Origin: Azonexus sp. | GTDB taxonomy: Bacteria > Pseudomonadota > Gammaproteobacteria > Burkholderiales > Rhodocyclaceae | Assembly (NCBI GenBank): GCA_031260295.1 | Contig: JAIRKE010000030.1 | Coordinates: 1 to 42,058, forward strand | Direction of reading: 5' to 3' | Length of the DNA stretch: 42,058 bases | Shown here: positions 1 through 7,924 of the stretch, one piece after another | Layout: each line of letters opens with the position of its first letter | Position numbering within the stretch: position 1 is the stretch's first letter | Position numbers and translations under genes: made by a program | The notes under the pieces: generated by a model | Seen by the model: only the letters and a program-made list of their open reading frames with translations | What the model was told of the DNA's origin: nothing | Databases searched by the model: none

Positions 1-129
1 GACGTGCACGAGAACGTGTCGATCTCCTATGGCGATATCGAATTCGCGTACAAGCCGCAGAAGGCCGACGGCAGCATGGGCGGCGAGGTGAAATTCGGCT
101 GGGATACGCGTACGACCGAGACGCGCTGA
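1..129 (+). CDS. hcp: Hcp family type VI secretion tube protein, C-terminal part only
   Basis: The reading frame is open from the first base and ends in TGA at 127-129, giving 42 residues. The tail contains ENVSISYGDIEFAYKPQKA followed by a glycine-rich segment and a KFGWD motif. This matches the C-terminal beta strands of Hcp, the hexameric ring protein that stacks into the inner tube of the type VI secretion system and is also secreted. The start and most of the gene lie outside the window, so length and N-terminus cannot be judged. No other T6SS gene (vgrG, tssB/C) is visible downstream; this may be an orphan hcp or the last gene of its operon. The family call is from recalled motif similarity. 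Confidence 0.8.
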   Translation, partial: DVHENVSISYGDIEFAYKPQKADGSMGGEVKFGWDTRTTETR

Positions 130-164
130 TCTGCCAGATCCTATATCGGCAAACATACGCATAC

Positions 165-199
165 CCGGCCCTCGGCTCTCGAAAAGCGCCAAGGGCCGG
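165..199 (+). terminator. Possible terminator hairpin after hcp
   Basis: CCGGCCCT at 165-172 and AGGGCCGG at 192-199 form a perfect 8-bp stem around a 19-nt loop, with a further GGC/GCC pairing inside. It lies 36 bases after the hcp stop. The following sequence (agttgtat) is only weakly T-rich, so intrinsic termination is uncertain. Confidence 0.35.
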
Positions 200-600
200 A
201 GTTGTATCTGAGAGTCGATATGACCCCAGCGATAAAGCCGCTGCATGCCTCCTACTTTCCCGAAAGAGAAAACTCCATACCTGCTCCCCAGCAACCTTCC
301 TCCGCCATCGCGGCGTTGGTGGAAGTACTCAAGAGCGCGTTTCCGACCGTGACGCGGCCTTCGGCCTTGTCGGCTGCCTGCGCAGGGTGCCCCTGTCATC
401 CCTGCACAGGCAGCGTGAGAGGCGGTGGTCGCGCCTGGCTATACCTTGGTATGGCTCCATTAACGTCTTTTGAGGTCCACTGTGTCCACCCGGAACGGCA
501 GGCAACGCGCCGATCGGCCAACTTATCCCCTGGGGATAGCTCTGCCGGCGTCCATGGGGATTCATTTGACTTTTGCTGTCCGAGCAAAGCATTGCGTCCA

Positions 601-1045
601 TCAGGCAGGATGCCAGCCCTGGGCTGGCATCCCATGCGCGATGGCGTCGCCGGCCCTTGCGGGCAGGCCCAGGGTCTTGCGCATGTTGGCGAGATGCGCC
701 CGGGCGATTTCGCACGAGGTAGGCCGTGGGGTGGGTTTCGGGCGAGGTTCGGCGTGCCGGCCTGCCGTCGCCGGACTGGCTGTTGACGTAGCCACGGTGG
801 GTTGCGGCAGATGCTGGGTTGGCGGCTCTGTCTTGCGGCTTGCCCACAAACGAAACTCTCCGGCCAGTACCCGCCGGATCAACCCGAAGAAATACGCGAC
901 GGCATTGCGCACGGTGCCGCTCTAGCTGCGTGCCTGCGATTCGTCTAGCACCTTGGCGATGCTCGGATAGCAATCGGCGCAAGGCGGTCAACACGTCTTT
1001 TTGCTGGTCGGCTTTGGCGTTGCCCAGGCACGATGGCAATGCCAC
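601..1045 (-). pseudogene. Decayed gene, possibly an integrative-element replication-type protein
   Basis: Read on the minus strand, one frame gives ADQQKDVLTALRRLLSE. A frameshift near position 960 moves to a second frame reading IAKVLDESQARS, followed by an in-frame TAG, then SGTVRNAVAYFFGLIRRV and a proline-rich tail ending at the TGA at 601-603. The two pieces look like one protein broken by a frameshift and a nonsense codon. The helix 'GTVRN-AVAYFFGLIRRVLAGEF' resembles the C-terminal part of STY4528-type proteins carried by integrative conjugative elements, but that match is from memory and tentative. The stretch has no intact gene and no recognisable partners. Confidence 0.45.
609..631. 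repeat. Perfect 10-bp hairpin at the end of the decayed gene
   Basis: GATGCCAGCC (609-618) is followed after 3 bases by its exact reverse complement GGCTGGCATC (622-631). It overlaps the last codons of the remnant ORF on the minus strand. There is no T-run on either side, so it does not look like a standard intrinsic terminator. Confidence 0.5.
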
Positions 1046-1071
1046 GGGCGGCGATACTGAGCCATCATCCC

Positions 1072-1125
1072 CACGCGCGTGCGCGCGGTACATACGTACT
1101 TTATACGTATACGTTCTATACATAC
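1072..1125. other. Alternating purine-pyrimidine tract
   Basis: Bases 1072-1087 alternate C/G-type pyrimidine-purine without a break (cacgcgcgtgcgcgcg). They are followed by an alternating TA/CG stretch at 1088-1099, another at 1102-1114 and a shorter one at 1117-1125. Such tracts can form left-handed or cruciform DNA. No gene is supported here. Confidence 0.55.
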
Positions 1126-1165
1126 CGGCTTGCGTTGAAGTTGTCCGACGAACGGAGGCGGTCTG

Positions 1166-1478
1166 CTACAAACCCGCCGCGTCGTAGCAGAAATCGCAGG
1201 AGGCCGATTCTTGAGCCGTGCCCTGACTCGATGGTGGTGGCGGCTCATCGTCGTCGCGCGCTTGCGCCTGGGCGTCAGCGGAGGCCACCGCTACCGGCAG
1301 GCGCTCAAGGTCTTCCTGGATGTGCATGGCAATATGATCGATCTGATTGTTTTCGTGGCCGATACAGGCTTGCAGAAGGGGCATAAGACTCTCGTCGAGC
1401 GCAGGCCTGCGGAAAGGTCAGGGCGCTGAGCACATGGCCGGTCATGGGGTCGCGGTGTTGTCCGACCAGGCTGGCTTA
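1166..1478 (-). pseudogene. Second decayed ORF of unknown function
   Basis: On the minus strand one frame reads SLVGQHRDPMTGHVLSALTF. A shift near 1410 continues as RPALDESLMPLLQACIGHEN and on through an acidic, proline-rich tail to a stop at 1166. Amphipathic helical content (QIDHIAMHIQEDLERL) suggests it was once a real protein, now frameshifted. I do not recognise the family. It lies directly upstream of the other decayed gene on the same strand and may be part of the same degenerate element. Confidence 0.35.
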
Positions 1479-1561
1479 TTGAAAATGAATACTGTTGTGC
1501 CGCAATGGATTTCACAGTTTATTCGAGTCACGTCCCGTACCATAACCGATACACAGCGGGC

Positions 1562-2836
1562 CTACAGGATCATGCCGGCACCGACTGTGTTGTTGCTGCT
1601 TTCGTCGATGACGATGAAGGCGCCGGTGGCGCGGTTTTCCGCATAGGGATCGACGAACAGCGGTTGCGCCAGCTTGAAGGAGACCTCGGCGATGTCGTTC
1701 ATCGCCAGCTTGTCGGCCGGCAGGTTTTCCAGGGTGTTGACGTCGAGGCGGTGGTCGATGCTGGTCAGCTTGGCCTTGGTGTCGCGCGTGGTGTGACGGA
1801 TCAGGTAGGTACGGGCACGGTCGAGCGGGGTTTCCGCCAGCCAGCAGATGGTGGCGCGGATTTCTTTGACGGCGGCCGGGGCCTCTTTCGTCTTGACGAT
1901 CATGTCGCCGCGCGAGGTGTCGATCTCGTCGGCCAGCAGCAAGGTTACCGATTGTTCGGTACAGGCTTCGCCGATGTCGACGCCGCCCAGTTGCACTGCC
2001 TTGACCGTCGATTGCCGGCCGCTTGGCAACACGGTGACGGCGTCGCCGGCCTGGATCGTGCCGGATTCGACGCGGCCCATGAAACCGCGGTAGTCGTGCA
2101 GTTCGGGGTTGGCCGAATCTTGCGGGCGACAGACATACTGCACCGGAAAGCGGAATTTCTCGGCGTGCTCGGTGTGGGCGGCGGGAGCGGTTTCCAGGAT
2201 ATCGAGCAGGGTCGGGCCGTCGTACCAAGGCAGCGCTTCGCCGCGCTCGACGATCATGTCGCCGTTTAGCGCCGACAGCGGAACGAAGCGCACGTCCTGG
2301 ATGCCGACCTTGGCGGCGAAGGCTAGGTAATCGGCCTTGATCTTCTCGAAAACCTCTTGCGCGTAATCCACTAAATCCATCTTGTTGATCGCCACGACCA
2401 GGTGCGGGATGCCGACCAGCGCGGCCAGCTTGGAATGGCGGCGGGTTTGCGTCAGTACGCCTTTGCGCGCGTCGATCAGAATGATCGCCAAGTTGGCGGT
2501 CGAGGCGGCGGTGACCATGTTGCGCGTGTACTGCTCGTGGCCCGGCGCGTCGGCGATGATGTACTTGCGCGTGCCGGTCGAGAAGTAGCGATAGGCGACG
2601 TCAATGGTGATGCCCTGTTCGCGTTCGGCCTGCAGGCCGTCGGTAAGCAGCGAGAGGTCGACGGCGCTCAGGCCGCGTTTTTGCGAGGTGCGTTCGATGG
2701 CCGATAGCGTGTCGGCGAGGATGGCCTTGGTGTCATAAAGCAGTCGCCCGATCAGCGTGCTCTTGCCGTCGTCGACGCTGCCGCAGGTGAGGAAGCGCAG
2801 CAGGCCGTGGTCTTCGATTGGATCGCGGGCGGACAT
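1562..2836 (-). CDS. cysN: Sulfate adenylyltransferase subunit 1 (GTPase subunit)
   Basis: The 424-residue CysN is the GTPase subunit of ATP sulfurylase (EC 2.7.7.4) and couples GTP hydrolysis to APS formation from sulfate and ATP. Visible motifs are the P-loop GSVDDGKST (19-27), EREQGITIDVAYRYF (71-85), DAPGH (96-100) and NKMD (151-154), followed by the elongation-factor-like beta-barrel domains. The chosen start MSARDP overlaps the cysD stop by one base (TGATG), showing translational coupling. The frame stays open upstream inside cysD, but that extension is a shadow. The protein stops after the barrel domains and has no fused CysC (APS kinase) domain. This agrees with the APS-reductase type CysH found later in the window. 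Confidence 0.96.
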   Translation of the reverse strand: MSARDPIEDHGLLRFLTCGSVDDGKSTLIGRLLYDTKAILADTLSAIERTSQKRGLSAVDLSLLTDGLQAEREQGITIDVAYRYFSTGTRKYIIADAPGHEQYTRNMVTAASTANLAIILIDARKGVLTQTRRHSKLAALVGIPHLVVAINKMDLVDYAQEVFEKIKADYLAFAAKVGIQDVRFVPLSALNGDMIVERGEALPWYDGPTLLDILETAPAAHTEHAEKFRFPVQYVCRPQDSANPELHDYRGFMGRVESGTIQAGDAVTVLPSGRQSTVKAVQLGGVDIGEACTEQSVTLLLADEIDTSRGDMIVKTKEAPAAVKEIRATICWLAETPLDRARTYLIRHTTRDTKAKLTSIDHRLDVNTLENLPADKLAMNDIAEVSFKLAQPLFVDPYAENRATGAFIVIDESSNNTVGAGMIL

Positions 2837-3765
2837 CAGAAATATCCTTCTTTCTTGCGTTGCTCCATCGAGGCTTCGCTGGTCTGGTCGTCCAGGCGCG
2901 TGGCGCCGCGCTCGGTGATGGTGGTGGTGGCGGTTTCGAGCACGATTTTGGCGACGGTGTCGGCCTCCGACTCGACCGGTACCGTGCAGGAAATGTCGCC
3001 GACGGTGCGAAAGCGCACGTTCTTGACGACAATCTCTTCGCCCGCCTTGGGCCGGTTGGTCAGCTCGCCGCTGGCCAGCGGCACGTTGACCGGGACGATG
3101 GCGTCGCCACGGATGACCACCGGCCGCTGGTGAGCGAAATAGATGCTCGGCAGTTCGAGTTTTTCGCGCTCGATGTATTGCCAGACATCCATTTCGGTCC
3201 AGTTCGAGATGGGGAAGGCGCGGATGTTCTCGCCCTTGTGGCTGCGGGCGTTGTACAGGTTCCACAGTTCCGGGCGCTGATTTTTCGGGTCCCATTGGCC
3301 GAACTCGTCGCGGAAGCTCATGATGCGCTCCTTGGCACGGGCTTTTTCCTCATCACGGCGGGCGCCGCCGATGCAGCAGTCGAAGCCGAATTCTTCGATG
3401 GCTTCGAGCAGCGTCACCGACTGGTGCTTGTTGCGCGATTCGCCTTCATGCTTGAGCACAACCGTGCCGCGCCGCATCGACTCCTCTACCGAACGGACAA
3501 TCAGCCGCTCACCCAATTGGGCGGCACGCTGGTCGCGGAACGCGACGACTTCCCGGTAATTGTGGCCAGTGTCGATATGCATCAACGGGAAGGGAAAGCG
3601 GCCGGGGCGGAAGGCTTTTTCGGCGATGCGCAGCAGGCAGATCGAGTCCTTGCCGCCGGAGAACAACAGCGCTGGGTTGGCGCACTGGCCGGCCACTTCG
3701 CGCATGATGTGGATGGCTTCGGCTTCGAGCCAATCGAGATGGGAAAGGGTGGGGCGTTGGGTCAT
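2836..3765 (-). CDS. cysD: Sulfate adenylyltransferase subunit 2
   Basis: The 309-residue CysD is the catalytic ATP pyrophosphatase subunit that pairs with CysN to make adenosine 5'-phosphosulfate in the cytoplasm. The PP-loop FSGGKDS is at residues 35-41. The family features HIDTGHNYREVV, GGARRDEEKARAKER and the C-terminal TERGATRLDD tail are all visible. I chose MTQRPTLSHLDWLEAEAIHI as the start because family similarity begins there; an upstream in-frame ATG at 3819 would add 18 unlike residues. It is the first gene of the cysDN operon, and a CysB-like palindrome lies about 60-80 bases upstream. Confidence 0.96.
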   Translation of the reverse strand: MTQRPTLSHLDWLEAEAIHIMREVAGQCANPALLFSGGKDSICLLRIAEKAFRPGRFPFPLMHIDTGHNYREVVAFRDQRAAQLGERLIVRSVEESMRRGTVVLKHEGESRNKHQSVTLLEAIEEFGFDCCIGGARRDEEKARAKERIMSFRDEFGQWDPKNQRPELWNLYNARSHKGENIRAFPISNWTEMDVWQYIEREKLELPSIYFAHQRPVVIRGDAIVPVNVPLASGELTNRPKAGEEIVVKNVRFRTVGDISCTVPVESEADTVAKIVLETATTTITERGATRLDDQTSEASMEQRKKEGYF

Positions 3766-3822
3766 GACAGTCAGTTCACGGTCGAATGGCAGGCATTGTA
3801 GCGCTGGCTTAATATTCAATTA

Positions 3823-3845
3823 ATAACATGTATATATCGTGTTAT
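3823..3845 (-). promoter_or_regulatory. Probable CysB-type operator upstream of cysDN
   Basis: ATAACA (3823-3828) and TGTTAT (3840-3845) form a perfect inverted repeat separated by 11 AT-rich bases. It sits in a 190-bp spacer between uspA and cysD, in an island that is clearly AT-richer than its surroundings. LysR-type regulators bind such dyads, and a related ATAAC/GTTAT dyad is present between cysI and cysB. Assignment to CysB is inference. Confidence 0.55.
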
Positions 3846-3955
3846 CTCTGAACGGAATAAGCCGGTGAGGGCTACCGATGGCCAGAATTTCAGTGAAGCA
3901 GCGCCGGGTACCCGAGGCCGAAGGCGAGCCGTTCAGGAGTGCGCGGGTCGCCTGT

Positions 3956-4834
3956 TCAGTCGCTGGCGATCAGGATGTCGGTATCGGCTTCGATCAGCAG
4001 GTGCTTGGTCGTGCTGCCGAGCAGCAGTTCCTCGACGATGTGCAGGCCGCGCTTGCCGACGACGATCAGGTCGCAATCCTGGATGTCGACCTGTTCCAGG
4101 ATCAGGTCGGTGGGGTTGCCGCTGGGGGCGAGCAGATGCGTCGTCGTCTCCGGCATCTGCTCGTCGTCGGCCAGTTGGCGCAGTTGCTGCATGGCTTTCA
4201 TTTGGGCCTGGGTGCGGTATTGCTGGATGACGTCGCTATTCACCCCGGCGTAGTGCATTTGGCGCTCGAAGGGGATTTCGACGGCGTGCAGCAGCACCAG
4301 CTCGGCTTGCGGCGCGATTTGCCGGAGCAGATGCAGGGCGGCCAGGGCGGCCGGCGAGAAGTCCATGGCTACTAGGGCGCGGCGATAGGGGCCGGCAACC
4401 GGATTCTTGACCACCAGCGTCGGCCGCTGCGTTTTGCGCAGAAGGCGCAGGGCGGTCGAGCCGATGGTCAGTTGGCGCAGGAAACCCTCGCCGCGTGAGC
4501 CGACGACGAGCAGGTCGGCGGCATTGGCCTCAGCTTGTTCGAGCAGGGCATCGACGGGCTGGCCGAACACGACACGGCAGTCGATTGCGCTGTCGCCAGC
4601 GCGCGCCAGTTCGCCGGCGATCTCCTGCAGTTGCCGGTTGGCGTCGTTGCCGAGGGTGAGGGAGAGCGGCGGGGCATTCGGAGCGAGCAGGCGCTGGATG
4701 TCGTCGAACAGGCCCGGCGTGATCGCATGCGTGAGATGCAGTGGGCAACCCAGTTCAGCGGCCAGTCGGCCGGCTCGGTTGACGGCATGGCGGGAGGCGT
4801 CCGATAGATCGGTGGCGGCGAGAATGCGGGTCAT
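3956..4834 (-). CDS. Tandem-domain universal stress protein (UspA family)
   Basis: This 292-residue protein has two Usp domains (about 1-145 and 150-292). Each ends in the nucleotide-binding pattern G-2X-G-9X-G-(S/T): VGSRGEGFLRQLTIGST in the first and VGKRGLHIVEELLLGST in the second. UspA proteins bind ATP and modulate survival under stress; the exact target is unknown. Its start overlaps the mrpG stop by 4 bases (ATGA), so it is translated from the Mrp antiporter mRNA as the last gene. That suggests a role tied to ion or pH stress, or to regulation of the antiporter (inference). Both ATP motifs look intact. Confidence 0.92.
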   Translation of the reverse strand: MTRILAATDLSDASRHAVNRAGRLAAELGCPLHLTHAITPGLFDDIQRLLAPNAPPLSLTLGNDANRQLQEIAGELARAGDSAIDCRVVFGQPVDALLEQAEANAADLLVVGSRGEGFLRQLTIGSTALRLLRKTQRPTLVVKNPVAGPYRRALVAMDFSPAALAALHLLRQIAPQAELVLLHAVEIPFERQMHYAGVNSDVIQQYRTQAQMKAMQQLRQLADDEQMPETTTHLLAPSGNPTDLILEQVDIQDCDLIVVGKRGLHIVEELLLGSTTKHLLIEADTDILIASD

Positions 4835-5172
4835 GAGGCTTCTTCTCCTTGACGGTCGCGGCCGGTCTCGCTCCTGAACACGGCGGCCCGCATCAACAGC
4901 ATGGTGGTGACCGGCGACGTGATCAGCAGGAAGACGGTAATCAGCAGTTCGTGGATGACCGGCCGGCCAGCGGCGGCTGACGAGGTCAGCATTGAGGCGA
5001 TCAGGACGCAGCCGGCGCCCAGCGTGTTGCCCATGGTCGGAGCGTGGATGCGGGCGTAGAAGGAGTTCAGGCGCAACAGGCCGAGCGAGCCGATCAGTGC
5101 CAACAGGCCGCCGGCGATCAGCAGGATGGCAGCGGGCAGGGCCAGCCAGGGCGACATCGGGACGATGTTCAT
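4831..5172 (-). CDS. mrpG: Na+/H+ antiporter subunit G
   Basis: This 113-residue membrane protein has three predicted hydrophobic helices: PAAILLIAGGLLALIGSLGL, a helix around GNTLGAGCVLIASML, and LLITVFLLITSPVTTMLLM. The motifs LGLLRLNSFYARIHAPTMGNT and LLITSPVTTMLLMRAA are typical of MnhG/MrpG/PhaG. It is a small structural subunit of the multi-subunit Mrp cation/proton antiporter in the inner membrane. The start MNIVPMSPW overlaps the end of mrpF by 4 bases, and its stop overlaps uspA by 4 bases. A longer in-frame extension upstream is an mrpF shadow and was rejected. Confidence 0.93.
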   Translation of the reverse strand: MNIVPMSPWLALPAAILLIAGGLLALIGSLGLLRLNSFYARIHAPTMGNTLGAGCVLIASMLTSSAAAGRPVIHELLITVFLLITSPVTTMLLMRAAVFRSETGRDRQGEEAS

Positions 5173-5456
5173 GGCTCGATTACCTCGCCGCGCAGCAGGA
5201 ACTTGGCCATCGCCGTTGAGCCGGCGAAGCCAAACAGCGCGATCAATAGCGCGATGTCGAAATAGATTGCCGAGCCGATCCCGATGCCGAGCATCAGGAT
5301 CGACAGCATGCCGTTGATGTACAGTGTATCGAGGGCGAGGATGCGGTCCTGTGCCGAGGGGCCGCGCAAGAGGCGGATCGCCGCGCACAACATGCCGGTG
5401 GCGAAGCAGGCGAGAGCAAAATGCACGGCCCAGTTGAGGAGGGGAGTCACGTTCAT
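5169..5456 (-). CDS. mrpF: Na+/H+ antiporter subunit F
   Basis: This 95-residue membrane protein has three hydrophobic helices (about 5-27, 37-58 and 63-85). The motif RLLRGPSAQDRILALDTLYIN is the hallmark of MnhF/MrpF, including the conserved RGP..DR pair. It belongs to the heptameric-type Mrp antiporter complex. Start and stop overlap mrpE and mrpG by 4 bases each (ATGA), so expression is translationally coupled. Length is normal for the family. Confidence 0.94.
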   Translation of the reverse strand: MNVTPLLNWAVHFALACFATGMLCAAIRLLRGPSAQDRILALDTLYINGMLSILMLGIGIGSAIYFDIALLIALFGFAGSTAMAKFLLRGEVIEP

Positions 5457-5941
5457 TCGAAAATCTCCATCAAAGGGCGTTCGTAACGGTGTTTGATGGT
5501 GTGTAGCCAGGTGGCCTCGTCCTGTAGGTCGAGGACGTGCAGGGTCAGTACGTTGCTATCCGGGTCGTGGCCGGCGAAAACGGTACCGGGCGTCGCCGTG
5601 ATGATGATTGATAGCGCCGCCAGGCCGTGCGGGTCGCGTATCTCGAGGGGAATATCCAGGAAACCGACCTTCGGCTGCTGGCGGACAGTACCGAGGATGA
5701 TGCGGCCGACCGCGAAATTCGAGCGGACGACATCACAGAAGACGTGCCAACACAGGATCAGGGCCAGATTGAGGCGGCGCACGCGCGCCGTGCGCGGGCG
5801 CAAGGTGCGCACCAGACGGCCGATCGGCAGCGCGAACAGCAGGCCGAGCAGCCAGTGATGCAGTTCCAGCGACTGGTTGACCACCAGCCACATGATCAGC
5901 AGCAGGATTTCCAGCAGCGGTGGCTTTCCGGTCCGTATCAT
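5453..5941 (-). CDS. mrpE: Na+/H+ antiporter subunit E
   Basis: The 162-residue MrpE has N-terminal hydrophobic helices (LLEILLLIMWLVVNQS, HHWLLGLLFALPIGRLV) and the family pattern in which ITATPGTVFAGHD precedes a C-terminal cytoplasmic beta region (LTLHVLDLQDEATWLHTIKHRYERPLMEIFE). It is needed for assembly or activity of the Mrp complex. The start MIRTGKPPLLE overlaps the mrpD stop by 4 bases. An upstream in-frame extension inside mrpD is a shadow. Length is normal. Confidence 0.93.
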   Translation of the reverse strand: MIRTGKPPLLEILLLIMWLVVNQSLELHHWLLGLLFALPIGRLVRTLRPRTARVRRLNLALILCWHVFCDVVRSNFAVGRIILGTVRQQPKVGFLDIPLEIRDPHGLAALSIIITATPGTVFAGHDPDSNVLTLHVLDLQDEATWLHTIKHRYERPLMEIFE

Positions 5942-7560
5942 GGCCCCACGACCTCCGGCGGGTAGGGAATCACCGTGCGGATATAGGCGCTGGCGTCGTA
6001 CAGCGATTCCGAGGCGGCGGCGCAATAGGCCATCGTTCCCTCGGGGGCCAGCGCCAGCCACAGGCAGACCAGCAGCAGCGCGCCGACCGGCCCGGCCTCC
6101 AGCCACTGCAGGTGCGGCGTCTGCCGCTCCATGTCCCAGAAAACGCGGATGCCCAGGCGCGACAGCGCGATCAGGCCGGCCATGCCGGACAGTATCAGGG
6201 CCGTGATGAACAGCCCGACATGCAGCAGCGGCGCGTGTGGCAACGAAGTGAGCGAGGCGCCGAGCAAGGCGAATTTGCCGACGAAGCCGGACAGCGGCGG
6301 CAGTCCGGTCAGCAGCAGCACGCAGGCGACGAAGGCGAGACCGAGGAAGGCCATCGCCGCCGGGATGGCGACGCCGACCATCTCGTCCGGATGTTCGGTG
6401 TCGTGGCGGGAGGATTCCATGCCGAAGGCCTCGAAGCTGATGGCCAGCAGGTCGGCACCCTGTTTCCGGTTGCGTTCGGCCATTTCGATCAGCATGAAGA
6501 AGGCGCCGCTGCCGAGCACCGAGCTGATCAGGTAGTAGATCGCCGGTCCGGTCAGCAACGTGCCGGTGAAACCGAAGGCGGTCAGCAGCGTGCCGGAGGA
6601 AACAATGACCAGGAAGGCGGCCAGGCGGTCGAGTTTCTGGGCGCTGAGAATCCCCAGGGTGCCGACCGCCGTGGTAATCAGGCCGCAGTAGAACAGCCAG
6701 GTGCCGCCGAAGGGCGCCGGGGCAACGCCGCTTTCCTGCAATAGCACGCCCAGGCGCAGCAGGGCATAGACGCCGACCTTGGTCAGGATGGCGAAAATGG
6801 CGCCGACCGGCGGCACCGCGTTGCCGTAGGCCGCCGGCAGCCAGAAGTTGAGCGGCCAGGCGCCGGCCTTGACCAGGAAGACGACGCCGAGAATGGCGGC
6901 GGCCACGTGGAACAACTGGCGGTCGCCGGCGTCGAGGGCGGCGACGCGCAGCGGCAGGTCGGCCAGGTTGAGTGTGCCGGTGAGGCCGTACATCAGCGCG
7001 GCGGCGATCAGGAAGAACAGCGAGGCGAACAGGTTGACGGCGATGTAGTGCAGCCCGGCGCGTACCCGCGGGCCACCCGAGCCGTGCAGGGCGAGGCCGT
7101 AGGAAGCGGCCAGCATGACTTCGAAGAAGACGAAGAGATTGAACAGGTCGCCGGTCAGGAAGGTGCCGTTGAGGCCCATCAGCAGGAACTGGAAGAGCGG
7201 CAGGTAATGGACGCCGGCCTTCTCCCAGCGGGCGATCGAATAGACCAGCGCGGCCAGGCCGAGGGTAGCGGTCAACATCAGCATCACCGCCGCCAGGCGG
7301 TCGACGACGAGCACGATGCCGAATGGCGGAGCCCAGTTACCGAGGGCGTAGATGCCGATGGTGCCGGACCACGGGGCGGTCACCCAACCGCCGGCGACTG
7401 CCAGCAGGCCGCCGGCGACGGCCAGTTGGAGCAGCACGGCGAGCAGCGACAGGGCGATGCGTGGCCCGTGCCGGCTGTCACTCGACAGCAGCAGCAGCGC
7501 CCCGATCAGCATCGGCACCAGGATCGGCAGGATGGGCAGGTGTTGCAGCCAGTTGCTCAT
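5938..7560 (-). CDS. mrpD: Na+/H+ antiporter subunit D (NuoN-like)
   Basis: This 540-residue polytopic membrane protein of the complex I NuoL/M/N family has about 14 helices. Conserved features are FFEVMLAASYGLALHGSG (with the membrane glutamate), LVKAGAWPLNFWLPAAYGNA and VGAIFAILTKVGVYALLR, which match proton-channel segments with their lysines. MSNWLQHLPILPILVPM was chosen as start: it gives the usual N-terminus and lies 16 bases after the mrpC stop. The alternative ATG at 7620 would overlap mrpC by more than 40 bases. It is one of the two large ion-translocating subunits. Confidence 0.94.
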   Translation of the reverse strand: MSNWLQHLPILPILVPMLIGALLLLSSDSRHGPRIALSLLAVLLQLAVAGGLLAVAGGWVTAPWSGTIGIYALGNWAPPFGIVLVVDRLAAVMLMLTATLGLAALVYSIARWEKAGVHYLPLFQFLLMGLNGTFLTGDLFNLFVFFEVMLAASYGLALHGSGGPRVRAGLHYIAVNLFASLFFLIAAALMYGLTGTLNLADLPLRVAALDAGDRQLFHVAAAILGVVFLVKAGAWPLNFWLPAAYGNAVPPVGAIFAILTKVGVYALLRLGVLLQESGVAPAPFGGTWLFYCGLITTAVGTLGILSAQKLDRLAAFLVIVSSGTLLTAFGFTGTLLTGPAIYYLISSVLGSGAFFMLIEMAERNRKQGADLLAISFEAFGMESSRHDTEHPDEMVGVAIPAAMAFLGLAFVACVLLLTGLPPLSGFVGKFALLGASLTSLPHAPLLHVGLFITALILSGMAGLIALSRLGIRVFWDMERQTPHLQWLEAGPVGALLLVCLWLALAPEGTMAYCAAASESLYDASAYIRTVIPYPPEVVGP

Positions 7561-7576
7561 GCCTTGCGGATTCCCA

Positions 7577-7924
7577 TCATTCCTCCTCCGGCTCGCGGCC
7601 GTCGACGTGGTCGGTGTCACTCAGCCCGCGCGAGGCGAGCAGCACGACGAGGAACAGCGCGGTGGTGGCGAAGCCGATGACGATGGCCGTCAACACCAGG
7701 GCCTGCGGCAGCGGATCGGTATACAGCGCCGGATCGCTGCCCAGTCCCGGCGTGATCACCGGCGGTGCGCCGAGGCGCAGACGGCCCATAGCGAAGATGA
7801 ACAGGTTGACGGCGTAGGCCAGCAGCGATAGGCCGATGATGACCTGGAAGGTACGCGGGCGCAGGACCAGATAGATGCCGGAACCGGCCATGATGCCGAT
7901 GGCAAGCGAAAGCGTCAGTTCCAT
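7577..7924 (-). CDS. mrpC: Na+/H+ antiporter subunit C (NuoK-like)
   Basis: This 115-residue three-helix membrane protein is homologous to NuoK. The motif DPLPQALVLTAIVIGFATTA is the MnhC/MrpC signature, and GSGIYLVLRPRTFQVIIGLSLL starts the protein. Its ATG shares one base with the mrpAB stop (TAATG), indicating coupled translation. The C-terminal tail (DTDHVDGREPEEE) is acidic and cytoplasmic. Length is normal. Confidence 0.95.
   Translation of the reverse strand: MELTLSLAIGIMAGSGIYLVLRPRTFQVIIGLSLLAYAVNLFIFAMGRLRLGAPPVITPGLGSDPALYTDPLPQALVLTAIVIGFATTALFLVVLLASRGLSDTDHVDGREPEEE

Larger units (their letters stand above)
130..1561. other. 1.4-kb gene-poor stretch, probable degenerate mobile-element remnant
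   Basis: Between hcp and cysN there is no intact gene with a credible start, ribosome site and coding pattern. Several overlapping ORFs exist on both strands, but they have arginine-rich, low-complexity translations typical of unselected GC-rich DNA. The stretch holds the two decayed minus-strand ORFs, the hairpins and the alternating purine-pyrimidine tract listed separately. The 200-600 part contains nothing further that I can support. Confidence 0.5.

Noticed and set aside
202..786. 194-codon plus-strand ORF in the region after hcp
   Set aside because: Low-complexity Cys/Pro/Arg-rich translation, no ribosome site; overlaps the better-supported decayed minus-strand frames.
2818..3801. 327-codon plus-strand ORF opposite cysD
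   Set aside because: Antisense to a highly conserved enzyme with an intact PP-loop; no protein family recognised.
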